Source: Nyssa sinensis (lineage: Eukaryota; Streptophyta; Magnoliopsida; Cornales; Nyssaceae). Taken from it: a DNA stretch of 64,000 bases. The translations under genes were made by a program, and so were the position numbers. How positions within the stretch are numbered: position 1 is the stretch's first letter; every line of letters starts with the position of its first letter. The stretch is taken from NCBI GenBank assembly GCA_008638375.1, contig CM018052.1:9318506-9382505 (forward strand), given 5' to 3'. The notes below the pieces were generated by a model that worked only from the letters and a program-made list of their open reading frames with translations, was not told where the DNA came from and did not search any database. This document shows positions 1-10,705 of the stretch, piece after piece.

Positions 1-310
1 ATTCTAAAAAAGTTTTAGCTATAAAAATATAATAATAAAAATAAAAATAATTCATCACATAAATCGTCCATTGCCACGTCCATCGGTTAAAAATAACTAT
101 TAGTTTTTATTGCATTTTCCTTGCAATTAAGTTATAGTACAAGCACATAATGAAGGAAGACATGTTATCCTTCAATTTATTAGCGTTCAGTAAGTACTTT
201 CAAGTTTAATAACAAGAGTAATATTATTAAAAGCTCGTAAAAGTCTTTTATCTCTTGAATTTTTAGGGATTGATGTGTAATAAGTAAGACTTCAATCCCT
301 CTCTTCTTTC
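1..310. other. AT-rich spacer downstream of the BBE-like gene
   Basis: AT-rich sequence with no convincing reading frame, RNA gene or repeat boundary. It lies beyond the 3' end of the minus-strand BBE-like gene. I see nothing specific in it. Confidence 0.5.
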
Positions 311-355
311 TTTATTTATGCTTATACATTAAAATATGAATGGCTTACATTTATT
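311..355 (-). promoter_or_regulatory. Candidate poly(A) signals of the BBE-like gene
   Basis: Read on the minus strand, AATAAA occurs at 355-350 and again at 316-311, about 35 and 75 bases after the stop codon of the gene at 389-2005. Both are the canonical plant near-upstream element and lie at usual distances. Which one is used cannot be told from sequence. Confidence 0.45.
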
Positions 356-388
356 ACTCTTGTTCTGGCCGCCAAGGATTCATAAGGC

Positions 389-2005
389 CTAACCACCGCT
401 CTTCTTCCCAGGCACAGGTGGAATGCTTTGTTCGTTCCTGAAGAAATTAGCAGGATCAACCATTGTCTTCACATGTACCAATCTGTTGAAGTTATTCATG
501 AAATATTTGACACCCCACTTGCTTGCTTCTGTATAGCTTGGGTTGTTCACTCCCAAATCTAGATCCCTGTAGTTGGAATATGCAGCTCTTGGTGACTTGG
601 AAACAAAGGGAGTCATGTAACTGTATAGCCTTCTGATCCAACTTATGTGCATTTCTGATGCCGCTCTGCCTTCTTCCACCCAATACACCATATAATGAAT
701 GTTGTATATGTTCCCGGATCTATGAGGGAAAGCTGTTTCGGATTCCAATATCTCGCTCATCCTTCCACCGTAAGGACTGAACAAAATATCTACCCCCTGC
801 AGTTTCTCGTCTTCAGAAAAATATTCCCATATCCCTTTGAGCCCATTTTCAGAGATGGGATCTTTCACGTAGTCTGACTTACCTTTGAAATGGAGCCTCC
901 ATTGAGCAGTCCTATTAAGCAACACATCAATGGCTTTCCCACTTGGGAAACCCGCAAAATAGAGGACAGATTCAATCCAGCTCATTTCAATACAGTCTTC
1001 TTTCAGCAAACCCAACTCAGGGAAGCTTTCTTGCATCAACGGAAGCAGTCTATCAACTCCACCCAGGAACAAGGAAGTGAATGAAGCTTGTATTGTTTTC
1101 TTCCCATCGTCATGATTAAATTTGGTGTTCACACTTCTTATGAACACTCTGATGAGTAGCTCATCATCCAGCTTGTCTGCGACATATTGCCACCTATGAA
1201 CAAGCTTGGTTGCATTTTGTTCCAATGTTCTTTTCACAGTAAAAACAGTCACATTTTCTGGAACAGCAACTAATTTTATCTTCCATTCAAGAATGACACC
1301 AAAACTAGCACCTCCACCTCCTCTAATAGCCCAAAAGAGGTCTTCCCCCATTGATTCTCTGTCAAGAATTCTGCCGTTAACATCAATCAATCGAGCATCA
1401 ACGATATGATCAGCAGCGATGCCATATTTACGAGACATCATGCCATACCCTCCCCCACTGAAGTGCCCACCCACACCCACTGTAGGGGCCACACCTGCCG
1501 TAAATCCAAGAGTTCTACTCTTCACTGCAATCCTGTAGTAAAGTTCACCTATTGTTGCACCCGCTTGAACCCATGCAGTGCAATTTTCAGTGTCAACAGT
1601 GATCGACCGAAGGTTTATCAGATCAATGATGACAAATGGTACTTCAGAAACGTAAGAGAGACCCTCGTAGTCATGTCCTCCGCTACGTACCCTAATCTGC
1701 ATGCCATGTTCTTTGGAACAGTAAATGGTTGCCTGGATTTGGAATTCATACAATGGTGTGACAATAAATAGAGGCTTCGGGGTGGTTGGCAATGTGAATC
1801 GTAGGTTTCGGATTGAAAACTGCAAGATGGATAAATATGAAGAGTTACTTTGGGTGTATAAGACCTTGGAGATGGAGCTAGAATTGTGAGAATGAAAGGA
1901 AAGACAATGAAGAAAGTCTTCATGAGTTTCAGCTGAAGCTACACATGAAATTGAGAAAACAATAACTAAAACAAGTGAAACCAATGAAGTGCTTAGGGTC
2001 TTCAT
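389..2005 (-). CDS. Berberine bridge enzyme-like FAD-linked oxidase (secreted)
   Basis: 538-residue, intronless flavoprotein of the BBE-like family, normal in length. Residues 1-25 look like a secretory signal peptide, and several N-x-S/T sites fit extracellular glycosylation. The PCMH-type FAD domain covers about 75-250 with RSGGHDYEG (His111, the usual 8-alpha FAD attachment, and Tyr113) and GVGGHFSGGGYG (Tyr187). The C-terminal BBE domain holds AAYSNYRDLDLG (Tyr476, Tyr479) and ends near PANFFRNEQSIPP. Family members oxidise alkaloids, monolignols, cannabinoid precursors or oligosaccharides; the substrate here cannot be assigned. Two oddities stand out. The residue that normally makes the second (6-S-cysteinyl) FAD bond is Ala173, so bicovalent attachment should be impossible. 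The Gln/Glu of the usual I-Q/E-Y active-site motif reads His437. Val176 sits where a valine is associated with oxygen reactivity. The start is the first ATG before the signal peptide. No frameshift or stop is seen. Confidence 0.93.
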   Translation of the reverse strand: MKTLSTSLVSLVLVIVFSISCVASAETHEDFLHCLSFHSHNSSSISKVLYTQSNSSYLSILQFSIRNLRFTLPTTPKPLFIVTPLYEFQIQATIYCSKEHGMQIRVRSGGHDYEGLSYVSEVPFVIIDLINLRSITVDTENCTAWVQAGATIGELYYRIAVKSRTLGFTAGVAPTVGVGGHFSGGGYGMMSRKYGIAADHIVDARLIDVNGRILDRESMGEDLFWAIRGGGGASFGVILEWKIKLVAVPENVTVFTVKRTLEQNATKLVHRWQYVADKLDDELLIRVFIRSVNTKFNHDDGKKTIQASFTSLFLGGVDRLLPLMQESFPELGLLKEDCIEMSWIESVLYFAGFPSGKAIDVLLNRTAQWRLHFKGKSDYVKDPISENGLKGIWEYFSEDEKLQGVDILFSPYGGRMSEILESETAFPHRSGNIYNIHYMVYWVEEGRAASEMHISWIRRLYSYMTPFVSKSPRAAYSNYRDLDLGVNNPSYTEASKWGVKYFMNNFNRLVHVKTMVDPANFFRNEQSIPPVPGKKSGG

Positions 2006-2036
2006 TTTGCTATTTTTGTGATAACATGTCCGCTAC

Positions 2037-2088
2037 TTAAATATAGTTTTGATGAGCTTTCTTAAAACTAAGATAATGTGAACATTGG
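2037..2088 (-). promoter_or_regulatory. Candidate core promoter of the BBE-like gene
   Basis: On the minus strand, TATATTTAA (2045-2037) lies about 32-40 bases before the ATG, and CCAAT (2088-2084) lies about 40 bases further upstream. The order and spacing fit a plant core promoter, but the implied 5' leader would be only a few bases long. The true TATA box may therefore be elsewhere. Confidence 0.3.
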
Positions 2089-2292
2089 TGTTTTAATTTT
2101 TCAGCCGTATCTATCCTAATTCCTAAGCTAGCTTTTTAATTAAACTTTTTGATTGAATCCATACGCAAGTATAAAAGTTAATGCATAATGTACTCTTCAC
2201 ATTTTTGTGAGAGAGATTGATGTGGTACAACTACCTTACATTATATGATTTAATAATTTTACAACCATGTAACCCAACTGATAAAATGATTA

Positions 2293-2793
2293 CACCGCTA
2301 CAAGCAACTAGCTTTTTTGGCGACGCATAACATAGCGTTACAAATAAAAGCATCGCCAAATACAAGCATTTTTTACAAAATGAAAAAAACATCACAAAGA
2401 AAACATTTTTCTTGACCCCAATATTTGTAATATTTGTAATGCAAACAAGCATCGGTAATAATAAGAATATTCCCGACTGTTGTCTCTCGTCGCCAATATT
2501 CTATTTTCACTTATGATAATAAATTAATTTTGATGCTTCAAGATACCTTTTAGCGACGTATATGCAACATCTTCAGTTGTTTTAGTGACACCTTTTACCG
2601 TCGCACAAAAACATAAGTAAAGGTATATTATTAGCGATGTTCAGCGGGTGGGCAATGCTAATAATATCAGGAACTTTATAAATAATGGCATACTTAGCGA
2701 TGCAGAAATGTGTGTCGCTAATAACCTTTATCGATGTATTTTGGACTATTAGTATCACTCGCATGCGCCACTAATAATCCCTTTTTTGTAGTG
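2293..2793. mobile_element. Small non-autonomous CACTA-like DNA transposon
   Basis: The right end reads TTTTTTGTAGTG, the reverse complement of CACTACAAAAAA, a typical CACTA (En/Spm) terminus. The left end near 2293-2320 (CGCTACAAG followed by TTTTTTGGCGACGC) looks like a decayed version of the same terminus. In between are many subterminal copies of short motifs such as TAGCGACG, TTAGCGATG and GTCGCTAATAA in both orientations, as expected of CACTA subterminal repeats. There is no transposase. A 3-bp target duplication is not clear, so the left edge is approximate. Confidence 0.6.
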
Positions 2794-3263
2794 ATTCTGA
2801 AGCTTTTGGTTAGGAAATTACAAGTAAATGTGGTAACATCATTATGAAATAATGATTAATCAAGTAATAGAGTTTCACTGAGAAACCTTTGCTCCAAATG
2901 GAAAGATGATCATCATCATTGTACTTCCTCTACGATCTTCTCTTCGAGTTACTGCTTCTCTTTTTCTTGCTCTTATTGTGTTTGTTTTCTTCTTCGGGTC
3001 TTTTCGAGCAATCTTCGGATGGGACTTCTTCTATGGTTTTTCCCAAATTGCAGAGTTCCAGCTATTATTTCAGGAGCAAAGTCGATGATGGAGTTAGGGA
3101 CATTTGGATGAACAGATTAATCAGGATCTAAAAAAAATAAAATGGAAAAACAAAGGCAATTATGTCATTTAAAACAAATAATGATGCCACATCAGCAACA
3201 TTAGACCCAGACTCAAACTATTTAAAAAATGATGGACTTTTGGGATTATAAATTTTTTCCTTG
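2794..3263 (+). other. Spacer with a short hydrophobic reading frame, doubtful
   Basis: The open stretch 2907-3131 would encode a leucine/phenylalanine-rich hydrophobic segment followed by a Ser-rich part, like a small secreted protein. Its only in-frame ATG (2898) is cut off by a TGA at 2907, and the other frame, which does start with ATG (2906), gives a different low-complexity protein. It may be a decayed exon or chance. Nothing else is recognised in this stretch. Confidence 0.2.
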
Positions 3264-3268
3264 GATGT

Positions 3269-6057
3269 TGTAATGATCTGAAAAATCAGGACAAATTTTT
3301 CTTTTTTGCCGGTAGGGCACTATTCATGCACTATTTGTCGGTAGGGCATTATACATGCATCATTTAGGCATAAGTCATGTTTAGGAGTATAAGTTGAGTA
3401 TGCCATAGAAGAGAAATATGTTTAAAATTTTAAAATACACATCCTCTAAAAATTTGAGCCTAAACGGAGATAGTTTGAAAAATGGACCATAAAAGGCATC
3501 CTCGGTGGCCTGGGTGGACCCGGCCAAACCCGCTCGCAGGTGAAAATAAATTTTTTGAGAAATTTTTATTTAAAATAATTTTAAGAACTTTGGTTAATGT
3601 AGAGTGTCGAATTGAGGCATTTCGGGACAGGTTCTAGTGTAACGGGGCCCCGAACTCATTAAAGGCAAAATGATCTTTTTACCCCTTAGCTCCTTTAGTA
3701 TAAATACAGCCCTTTAGAGATAGAAATATCAGAAATGGTCTGAAGAAACACAACAGCTCGTGCATGGAGAGAAAAGTGAAGAAAACCTAGGGTTTTCTAA
3801 CTTTCAAGCCTTCAAAACTCATCTCTAGGCTAGGATTCTCACAAGGCTTCCTTCTACGAAGTTGTTCCCCATGTCAAAGGCTATATTCTAACAGATTGGT
3901 TCAGCTACACAGCAAGTACAACTCCCTAGAGTGGAGAAAAATCCTTTTAGGTATGATATTTTGCTAAGTTAGGAATATAGTTAAGTTTCTTTACATTTTT
4001 ATAAGTTAATTGAGTGATTTATACGTTTACTTGCTGTTAGAAAGTCACTTAGGATGTAGTTGCTTTGAAAACCTAGAGTTGGTAGTTTTTGTATTTGTGT
4101 GTTCTTTAAAAATTTGTCAAAATGATGAAGATGTAACTCAAATACATATTTAAATTATCGTATTGTGGCTTATGTTCATGTGGGTAGGTCTTGTGTTTTG
4201 GGAGATATGGTTGTTTAATGTATTGATGTTTGGTGTAATTTTGTGTTCCTTGGAAATTGTTAAGATAGTGAACATGTAACATGACCATGTGTTCAAATTG
4301 ATTGTATATAGCATGTGTTCATGTGAAAGAAATTTAGTGGTTTGAAAGTTAAAATTTACTTTTATGTATGATGCATGATTTAAGATGTGTACCATGTATT
4401 TGATAAACTATCTCATTGAAATTGCATAGAAAAATCAAGGCATATTGGCATATTATGATTCTTTGAAAACATAGTGTGGCTTGAGCACTTTGGTGCTATG
4501 CATTATGAGGGTGTAGATCCTGTGGTAAAAAATCCAAAATTGACTATTGCATCGGTGCTCGCTAATCCAACAGGAGCGATCCGTGAAATAGGTGTTGGTA
4601 CTCGCTGATCCATTGGGAACGATTCGTGAAACGAGACATGGGTGTGGCATAGAGTTGTGTGTGTGATACATATTGCCATTGCATAGTATTGAGGGATTGA
4701 AGGGTTATAACTTATAAATGTACACTTGCACATGCCACGTCTTAACTTTGTTCCTTGCATTAGCACTATGTCATACCAGTAATTGTTCTGACCTTTTATG
4801 TGATATCATATTACAGATGAGGCTTCCGGTACTTGAGACTTGATGAAGTCTTAGAGGATGGAGGGGAAGTGGACTATGAAGGACATTTGGCCCTTGGGGA
4901 ATGTTTTTGTATGTATAAGGACATAAGCCCTAAGACATATGTATCTACTTATAGAAATCTTGTATATTATGAAAACAATGGGCAAAACCCTAAAATTGTA
5001 ATCAGCCTGAGGTTGTGATGTTTCAAATTTCAAGTATATGCGTATGTATGAAGGATTGTATATTTTAAATGATGTATAAGTGTTTAGTTGAATTAGAAGT
5101 ATTTTGGTTGATAGTTTGAAAAATGAGGTATTGTGTTGTGAAATATTAGGTGGAAAAAGCTTAAAAAACAAAGGAGACTATGCTAAAATTTTGTATAAAT
5201 AAAAGGTTAGTTAGGTGTGTGAAACACCCTAAATATAGGTGAAAAAAGTGCCAAAAAGGGGGGGTTAAAAACCTTGAGTAAATAAGCTAAAAATGGGAAA
5301 AAGTAGCTTGAAACACTTTGAAAAAAAATTATAAAAATACAAAAAATTTGCTGCAGAAACAGAGAAATTCAGCCGCAGTAGCTATAGTAAACCTGCAGGA
5401 AAACAGCCCAGGCCATGCCCAGCCCCTGCTGCATGCCCTAAGCGCTCTCACGTGCCTGCGCCGCGCGCACGCCTTGCTCTCTGCGCCTTGTTGCTTGACA
5501 GCCCACGGCACTCAGTCCTGACAACCCCTTGACACCAGCCCTTGGCCACCCTTTTGGGCTATGTTTGGACACCCTTTTGGGCCATGTTTGGCCACCTCAT
5601 TGGGCCATGTTTAGCCAATCCTTGGGCCATGTTTGGTGACCTTTTTGGGCCATATTTGGCCACCTTATTGGGCCATGTTTGGCCACTATCATGGGTCATG
5701 TTTGATCACTTCCTCAAACAAATTTTGGTAGACCTTTTGACCTATTCTTGGCCCATGTCTTAGAGCATTGGAGGCCTATTTGGGCCATTATTTCAAGACA
5801 TTTTTAAAGACATTTTGGGGCTATTTTGGAGGCCATGAACATGACTTAGACTAATTTTGAGTATTGATTGGGGGAGATATTTGATTGACATTAGAAAACT
5901 ATTTTGGTTAAGTCTAATAGCAAGTTGTCATTTTTAATTTTGAGAAAACATGGGAGACTAAACGAATAATCAACTAAATCCATCTTAATGACCTTTCATT
6001 TATTTTTCTTAATTCATTTCACTCACCTCCAAGTTTATGACAATTCAAGGTGTGACA
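3269..6057 (+). mobile_element. Solo LTR, Ty3/gypsy Tekay-like (family D copy 1)
   Basis: 2789 bp, starting TGTAATGATC and ending GGTGTGACA. Five-base target copies flank it (GATGT at 3264-3268, GACGT at 6058-6062, one transition apart). No internal domain, primer site or second LTR adjoins it, so it is a solo LTR left by LTR-LTR recombination. It matches, in reverse orientation, the LTRs at 32228-34613, 40899-43780 and 45566-48351 over their whole length, including the conserved block at about 4490-4560 and the 23-bp repeats at 5544-5704. ORFs within it are short and not conserved. Confidence 0.85.
5544..5704 (+). repeat. 23-bp minisatellite, 7 units, inside the LTR
   Basis: Seven head-to-tail imperfect copies of a 23-bp unit, roughly GGCCACCTTTTGGGCCATG plus TTT, fill 161 bp. 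Degenerate copies of the same unit, reversed, occur in the family D LTRs near 41160-41340 and 45810-45980, so the array belongs to the LTR family and not to this locus. An open frame through it (5542-5763) is a by-product of the repeat. Confidence 0.85.
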
Positions 6058-6058
6058 G

Positions 6059-6098
6059 ACGTTAGCATGTAAATACTTACGTTAGCATGTAAATACTT
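6059..6098. repeat. Exact 20-bp tandem duplication
   Basis: ACGTTAGCATGTAAATACTT occurs twice in a row (6059-6078, 6079-6098), directly at the right edge of the solo LTR and overlapping its target-site copy. It may be slippage or a repair scar. Confidence 0.85.
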
Positions 6099-7639
6099 AT
6101 TTTGAGGAACCTTTCACTAATTAATTCTAAAATATATAGGTAGATATTCATTCAATTCCTATCTTTTAGGAAGAGATCATTCCTTATCATAAATGTGATT
6201 ATTTTCCTTAGCTGCCCATTCTTCTTTCTTTTTATTATTTTTCTAAATTCTTTTTTGTACTCCAAATTAGGCTAGGATAGGTATCTAATAGGCCTTACAC
6301 TATCTTGACTTCAATAGGCCCAATATTAAACTAGTCAACTCTTGATCCAACTATTAAACTCATTAATTATTTACAATGCCACCACATGAAAAATAATTTC
6401 ACTCCAAAATAGGATAATTTATTAATAAGTCACTCTCCGCTAAATATCTACGGATAAGTCCTTCCACATAAATTAGCATTTTGGATTAAATTATTTTACT
6501 ATCAATACATTTCTAATTTTTAATTAATTTAATTTCTTGATTTATCTTGTTTGATCACAATTAAAATTAATTTTTGGAAAATAAATATTTATTCAATAAT
6601 ATTATAGAAACATATTTTTTCAAAAAAATATTGGGCCCAAATTTTATGATCAAACTAAATCAAATTAAATTAATTAAACAATGTAGACTTTGTCTTCAGA
6701 ATATATGTTTCATAGCTTGTAAAATCAATTATCCACAATATTGAACATGTTGACCTTAATAGATCTCACTCGTTGATAAATTAAAGTAACTGAAACTAAA
6801 ATGCATGCTCTTATCTCATAGAGTCTAACATGCATGCTATATTCTTTAAGATAGAATGCCCAACTCTACCACTAAATGTGAACAAAATTACATATTATAA
6901 TGACTAATGATTTAAAACTCCTGTATAAGAGTCGTTGACTGTAGCAAAATCATCCATTTAAAATCTGTAGATACCAAATTCAATTCATGAATTTGATCAA
7001 TACTAATATTTTACTGCAATATGTATGCACTGTAAATAATTTTTTTTTATTAAATACAAATTTGAAAAATACAATTCATAAATTGAGTTCAAAGAACATG
7101 CAATCCCAACATTAACTGCCTTAGGATAATAAATAGTTGCCTGCAAACATATGATCAAAACCTTTGATTTTCTGTCTAATTTTAATGACAGAAATGTATG
7201 GATTAAAGTGTGTGATGTAGAAGTTATTATATGTAATTCTGATAGCAGAAATTTATATTAAACTTAATTTTGATTGTATATAATTCTAATAGTAAAAAGG
7301 CAATGAAAGAAGCCCATGAAAATGCCCTTTTAGTGATCAAAGAAAATATAAATATGTTATATGTATTGCTTATTATTAATTTAATATAAAGCAAAAGGCG
7401 TATGTTTTCATTAAACATTGGCATGCAACTATACACATTTTTATTTTATTGAAGTTATTTAGGTACCGTTTAATAATGTGAGGAAAAACATTTTATTCAA
7501 TTTTGTGTTTGCATGTTTAGTAGGTTTAGTTGGATGCAAAAGCACAATGAGTATATCATTGAAGACTTATAAGAAATTTATTTTCACAAATCAAAACAAA
7601 ATACAAATTGGAAACAAACTTGTTGTCAGGTCCAAACGT
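6099..7639. other. AT-rich intergenic DNA
   Basis: About 1.5 kb of AT-rich DNA with scattered short ORFs that show no recognisable protein features. It does not visibly match the LTR families of this window, so it may be older host spacer. No gene, RNA or mobile-element boundary could be supported. Confidence 0.4.
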
Positions 7640-7687
7640 TTGAATGAAGCAAATGACATTAATGAAGGTTTCGTATGCAAGTGTATC
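7640..7687. repeat. Left part of a 74-bp tandem duplication split by the retrotransposon
   Basis: These 48 bases plus 18910-18935 form one 74-bp unit. A second, apparently identical unit is at 18936-19009. The last five bases (GTATC, 7683-7687) are the left target-site copy of the Tekay element; the right copy is at 18905-18909. Confidence 0.9.
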
Positions 7688-10530
7688 TGTCACGCCCCAA
7701 ATTCCAGCGAACCCGAGGCGTGAGTAACGAGACAAAAAGAAATAAAATAATAATGAAATGAAAGATAACAATGACATTCTCATACATTCCGTACACTGTT
7801 CTAATACATACATGAAGTCTGGTCCGTTGGTTCACAATATTCAAAATGAAATACAGTCTCGAGCTTATGCCCTTACAAAATATCAAAAGTGCCCATCGGG
7901 CCCAATATAACCCTCAATCAGACCGTCTCTATATCCCGTACAGCTGGAACATCATCTGAAATGTTTGCCCCACTAAAGGGGTCAGCTCAACATGCTGGTA
8001 CAATATAATGCTAATGCAAGAAACAAAACTAAGGTCGTGGCATGTGCGAGTGTACAGTTATTTCTATATGGCATTCTATATCATGATGACAGTATATAGA
8101 CAGTATACAGTATATGAGCAATATGCATGACACACCCATGCAACTCTATGCCACCCATGTCTCATGATACGGTCATTCTCCGCTGGCATGAGTACCGCCA
8201 CTTATGTCTCGCTTCACGGTCCGGAATCCGTCAGGCTCGCAAGTACCTAATGGCCGATTTTGGGTTTTTCACCACAGGATCTGCACCCTCATAATGCAAG
8301 GCACCAAGTGCTTACCCACGCCATGCCCAAGGAATCACACCATGCCAATATGCTCTAATCTCATCATGTCATAATGCAATCCCAATGATACATTTCAGTC
8401 ATACATAAAATATGCTTTCAAGTGTACAATTCATAACGTCGACAGTTCTTCAAGCAGATAATTCACACACCACGTTAATACATGCGATATACTCATAATC
8501 ATCATTCAACTAAACAAGATAGCACATAGCACGTAAACATGTGAACACTCGGGCAAACATGTGAACAATTTACACAGCAAAACAAGTATTCCTAATCTCA
8601 ATTCTATTTCTTACTTAGCACAATATATCGTACCTGGTAATCGATCTCAAACCGGAAAGGTATGCTCGTAGTCAAGTGAAACCACCGTAAGAACACTGAA
8701 GGTCAGGTCACCTTCTCTTTGCCTTTCCGTGTCCCTAAAATTCATAACATGAAACTCAGTTTAATCGTCACTTGAATTACGCTATTCATCAAATTTTACG
8801 TCTTTATCTTATAAGCTTCTACTTTGCTAAATTAAACTCTACTGTTGAATCCGGGACGTTGAAGAAAATAAGTTTAGGCTTTCGTAGAATTCAATTTGGG
8901 CATCTGGGTCAAAAAGGGCAAAACAGTCATTTTGCACTTTACACGGGTCCTTACATTTCGTGATCTCTTTTCACAAATCGGACTCCACGGTTGAGTCCGG
9001 AATGTTCAAGATAATAAAATTCCACTATTTGTTTACCTAATTCGGAATTCGTCTGACAGTGTTTCAAGTTAGGGGTATTTTGGTAATTTTACACGTTGCT
9101 ACGTGTCTTTTATTTTTTGGGACCCTGTCTCGTAAAACGGATCTCACCATTGGTCTCAGAATGGTCGAGATAGTCAAAATACACCTATGACTTGTCCCAT
9201 TTGGACTCCGGGATGTTTTTGAATATTTAATTAATTAAATTAATTTAATTAAATAATTAATTAATTAATTTAATTAATATTTTATTAATATTTTAATCAG
9301 GTGGGTCAAAGTGTAATTTCTAATAGTTGGGGGGGTTAATTCGTAATTTCTGGAAGTTCAGGTTAAGGTTCAAATTCAAAAGGTTCAAATCCAAAGGGTT
9401 CAAATTCCAAAAAAAGGTTCAAATTAAAACTAGTTTAATTTGTTATTCTAAATCAGGTTAACCAAACAGGGTTTATCCAGAACAGGGATAGGATATCCCT
9501 GTTCCTATTTTAATTTAAAAGTTTTAAATTCCTTATCTCCGTAACCAAACGCCCCAATTGGTTTTTAATTTAAAACCAGTGGGCGACACGTGGCAGGGGC
9601 GGGTCAGCCCAAGCCCGACCCAACCCGAACCGACCCGACCCGGACCCGTACAGTCATCATCTCCCCCCCGCTTTTCCGGTAGGGTTCTGGCAGCCTCCGG
9701 TCATCTTCTCCGGCGACGTCGCCGGAATTTCAGGAAAATCAAGTTTTCAAACTTGATTTTCTTGGTGTTTTTGATGCCCCTTTCAATCCCAAACTATTCT
9801 AAAACACTTTTGGAACCCTTTAACATCATTTTGAAGCTCTTAATCACAATGAAAAATCAGATTTCCCCCCCATGGCCGTGACCTGCACATCCATTTTTCT
9901 CCCTCATTTCTCAACCATTTTGGTTGATTCTTGTCCCTAAATTCTCCATATTTTATGCTCTATAAGTTCCAACAATTAAATCCAAGCAATAGGCTACAAA
10001 ACAAGTTGGGAAAATTGAGAGATTTTCTAGAGAGAGAAAGCTTACGGTTATGGGTTTCCAACCCCGTGATGGTGCTCCTCTCCTCTTGCTTTGCCTCTGT
10101 TCTCCCCTTTGGCCTCCTTAGCTTCCTTCTTTCTGCTTCTCTTTCAAAAACCAGAGCACACACCTCTCTCTCTCTCTTTCCTTTCACTTTCTCTCTCTAC
10201 ACTTCTCTCTCTCTCTCTCTCTAAAATCCCACGACAGATCTGTTCTCCCCCACCCTCTTCACTCACTTATGCACATCTATACATGCAGACCACACTCACA
10301 CACTTCCAACAACTCTCTTACACACACCACACCTCCCATGCTCCTTGGAGTGTTTTACACTCCATCACCCACTCACTCACTGCACACACCCACCCACATG
10401 GCACACACAATCAGTTTTTTTTTTTTATACATATATATATATATATACACATTTAAATACACACTCATATGTACACACATATACACACCAAACAATTTAA
10501 TTTATATATACATACACACACATCATAACA

Positions 10531-10568
<38 letters not shown>

Positions 10569-10640
10569 TAAATAAAAAAAAAATTAATGATAACAACTTG
10601 AGAATTTTATTTTAAAAAAAAAAATTTTCAGGTTGTTACA
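7688..10640 (-). repeat. 3' LTR of the Tekay element (left side)
   Basis: 2953 bp, the downstream LTR in element orientation. Contents along the plus strand: the conserved block at about 8255-8315, imperfect 130-170-bp modules at about 8770-9190, a TTAATTAA-rich stretch at 9221-9296, a perfect 10-bp-stem hairpin at 9481-9503, then CT, CA, TA and AAT microsatellites at about 10170-10565. Open frames at 9558-9881 and 10091-10456 are in low-complexity or G/C-skewed DNA and are not taken as genes. Confidence 0.95.
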
Positions 10641-10651
10641 TCCTTCCCTCC
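10641..10651 (-). other. Polypurine tract of the Tekay element
   Basis: On the minus strand GGAGGGAAGGA directly precedes the 3' LTR start TGTAACAACC. This is the expected place and composition for the plus-strand primer of reverse transcription. Confidence 0.9.
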
Positions 10652-10657
10652 TTACAG

Positions 10658-10676
10658 AAATTTCGTCCCGAAATTT
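10658..10676. other. Perfect hairpin next to the polypurine tract
   Basis: AAATTTCG and CGAAATTT pair perfectly around a 3-base loop, seven bases from the polypurine tract. Weaker versions sit at the same place beside the LTRs ending at 34613 (stem at 34631-34649) and 31531 (around 31550-31567). The role is unknown; an RNA structure near the priming site is possible. Confidence 0.7.
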
Positions 10677-10705
10677 AAATAACTAAAACAAAAGAAAATA
10701 CATCA

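Noticed and set aside
1406..1771. 121-residue open frame on the plus strand inside the BBE-like gene
   Set aside because: Antisense shadow of the conserved FAD domain. No family resemblance and no independent start context.
9558..9881. 107-residue frame present in both Tekay LTRs (also 17825-18148)
   Set aside because: It is duplicated only because the LTRs are. The composition is low-complexity at the start, there is no known domain, and it runs opposite to the element.
10091..10568. Ser/Thr/His-rich frames over CT, CA and AAT repeats
   Set aside because: Translations of microsatellites, with different lengths in the two LTR copies.
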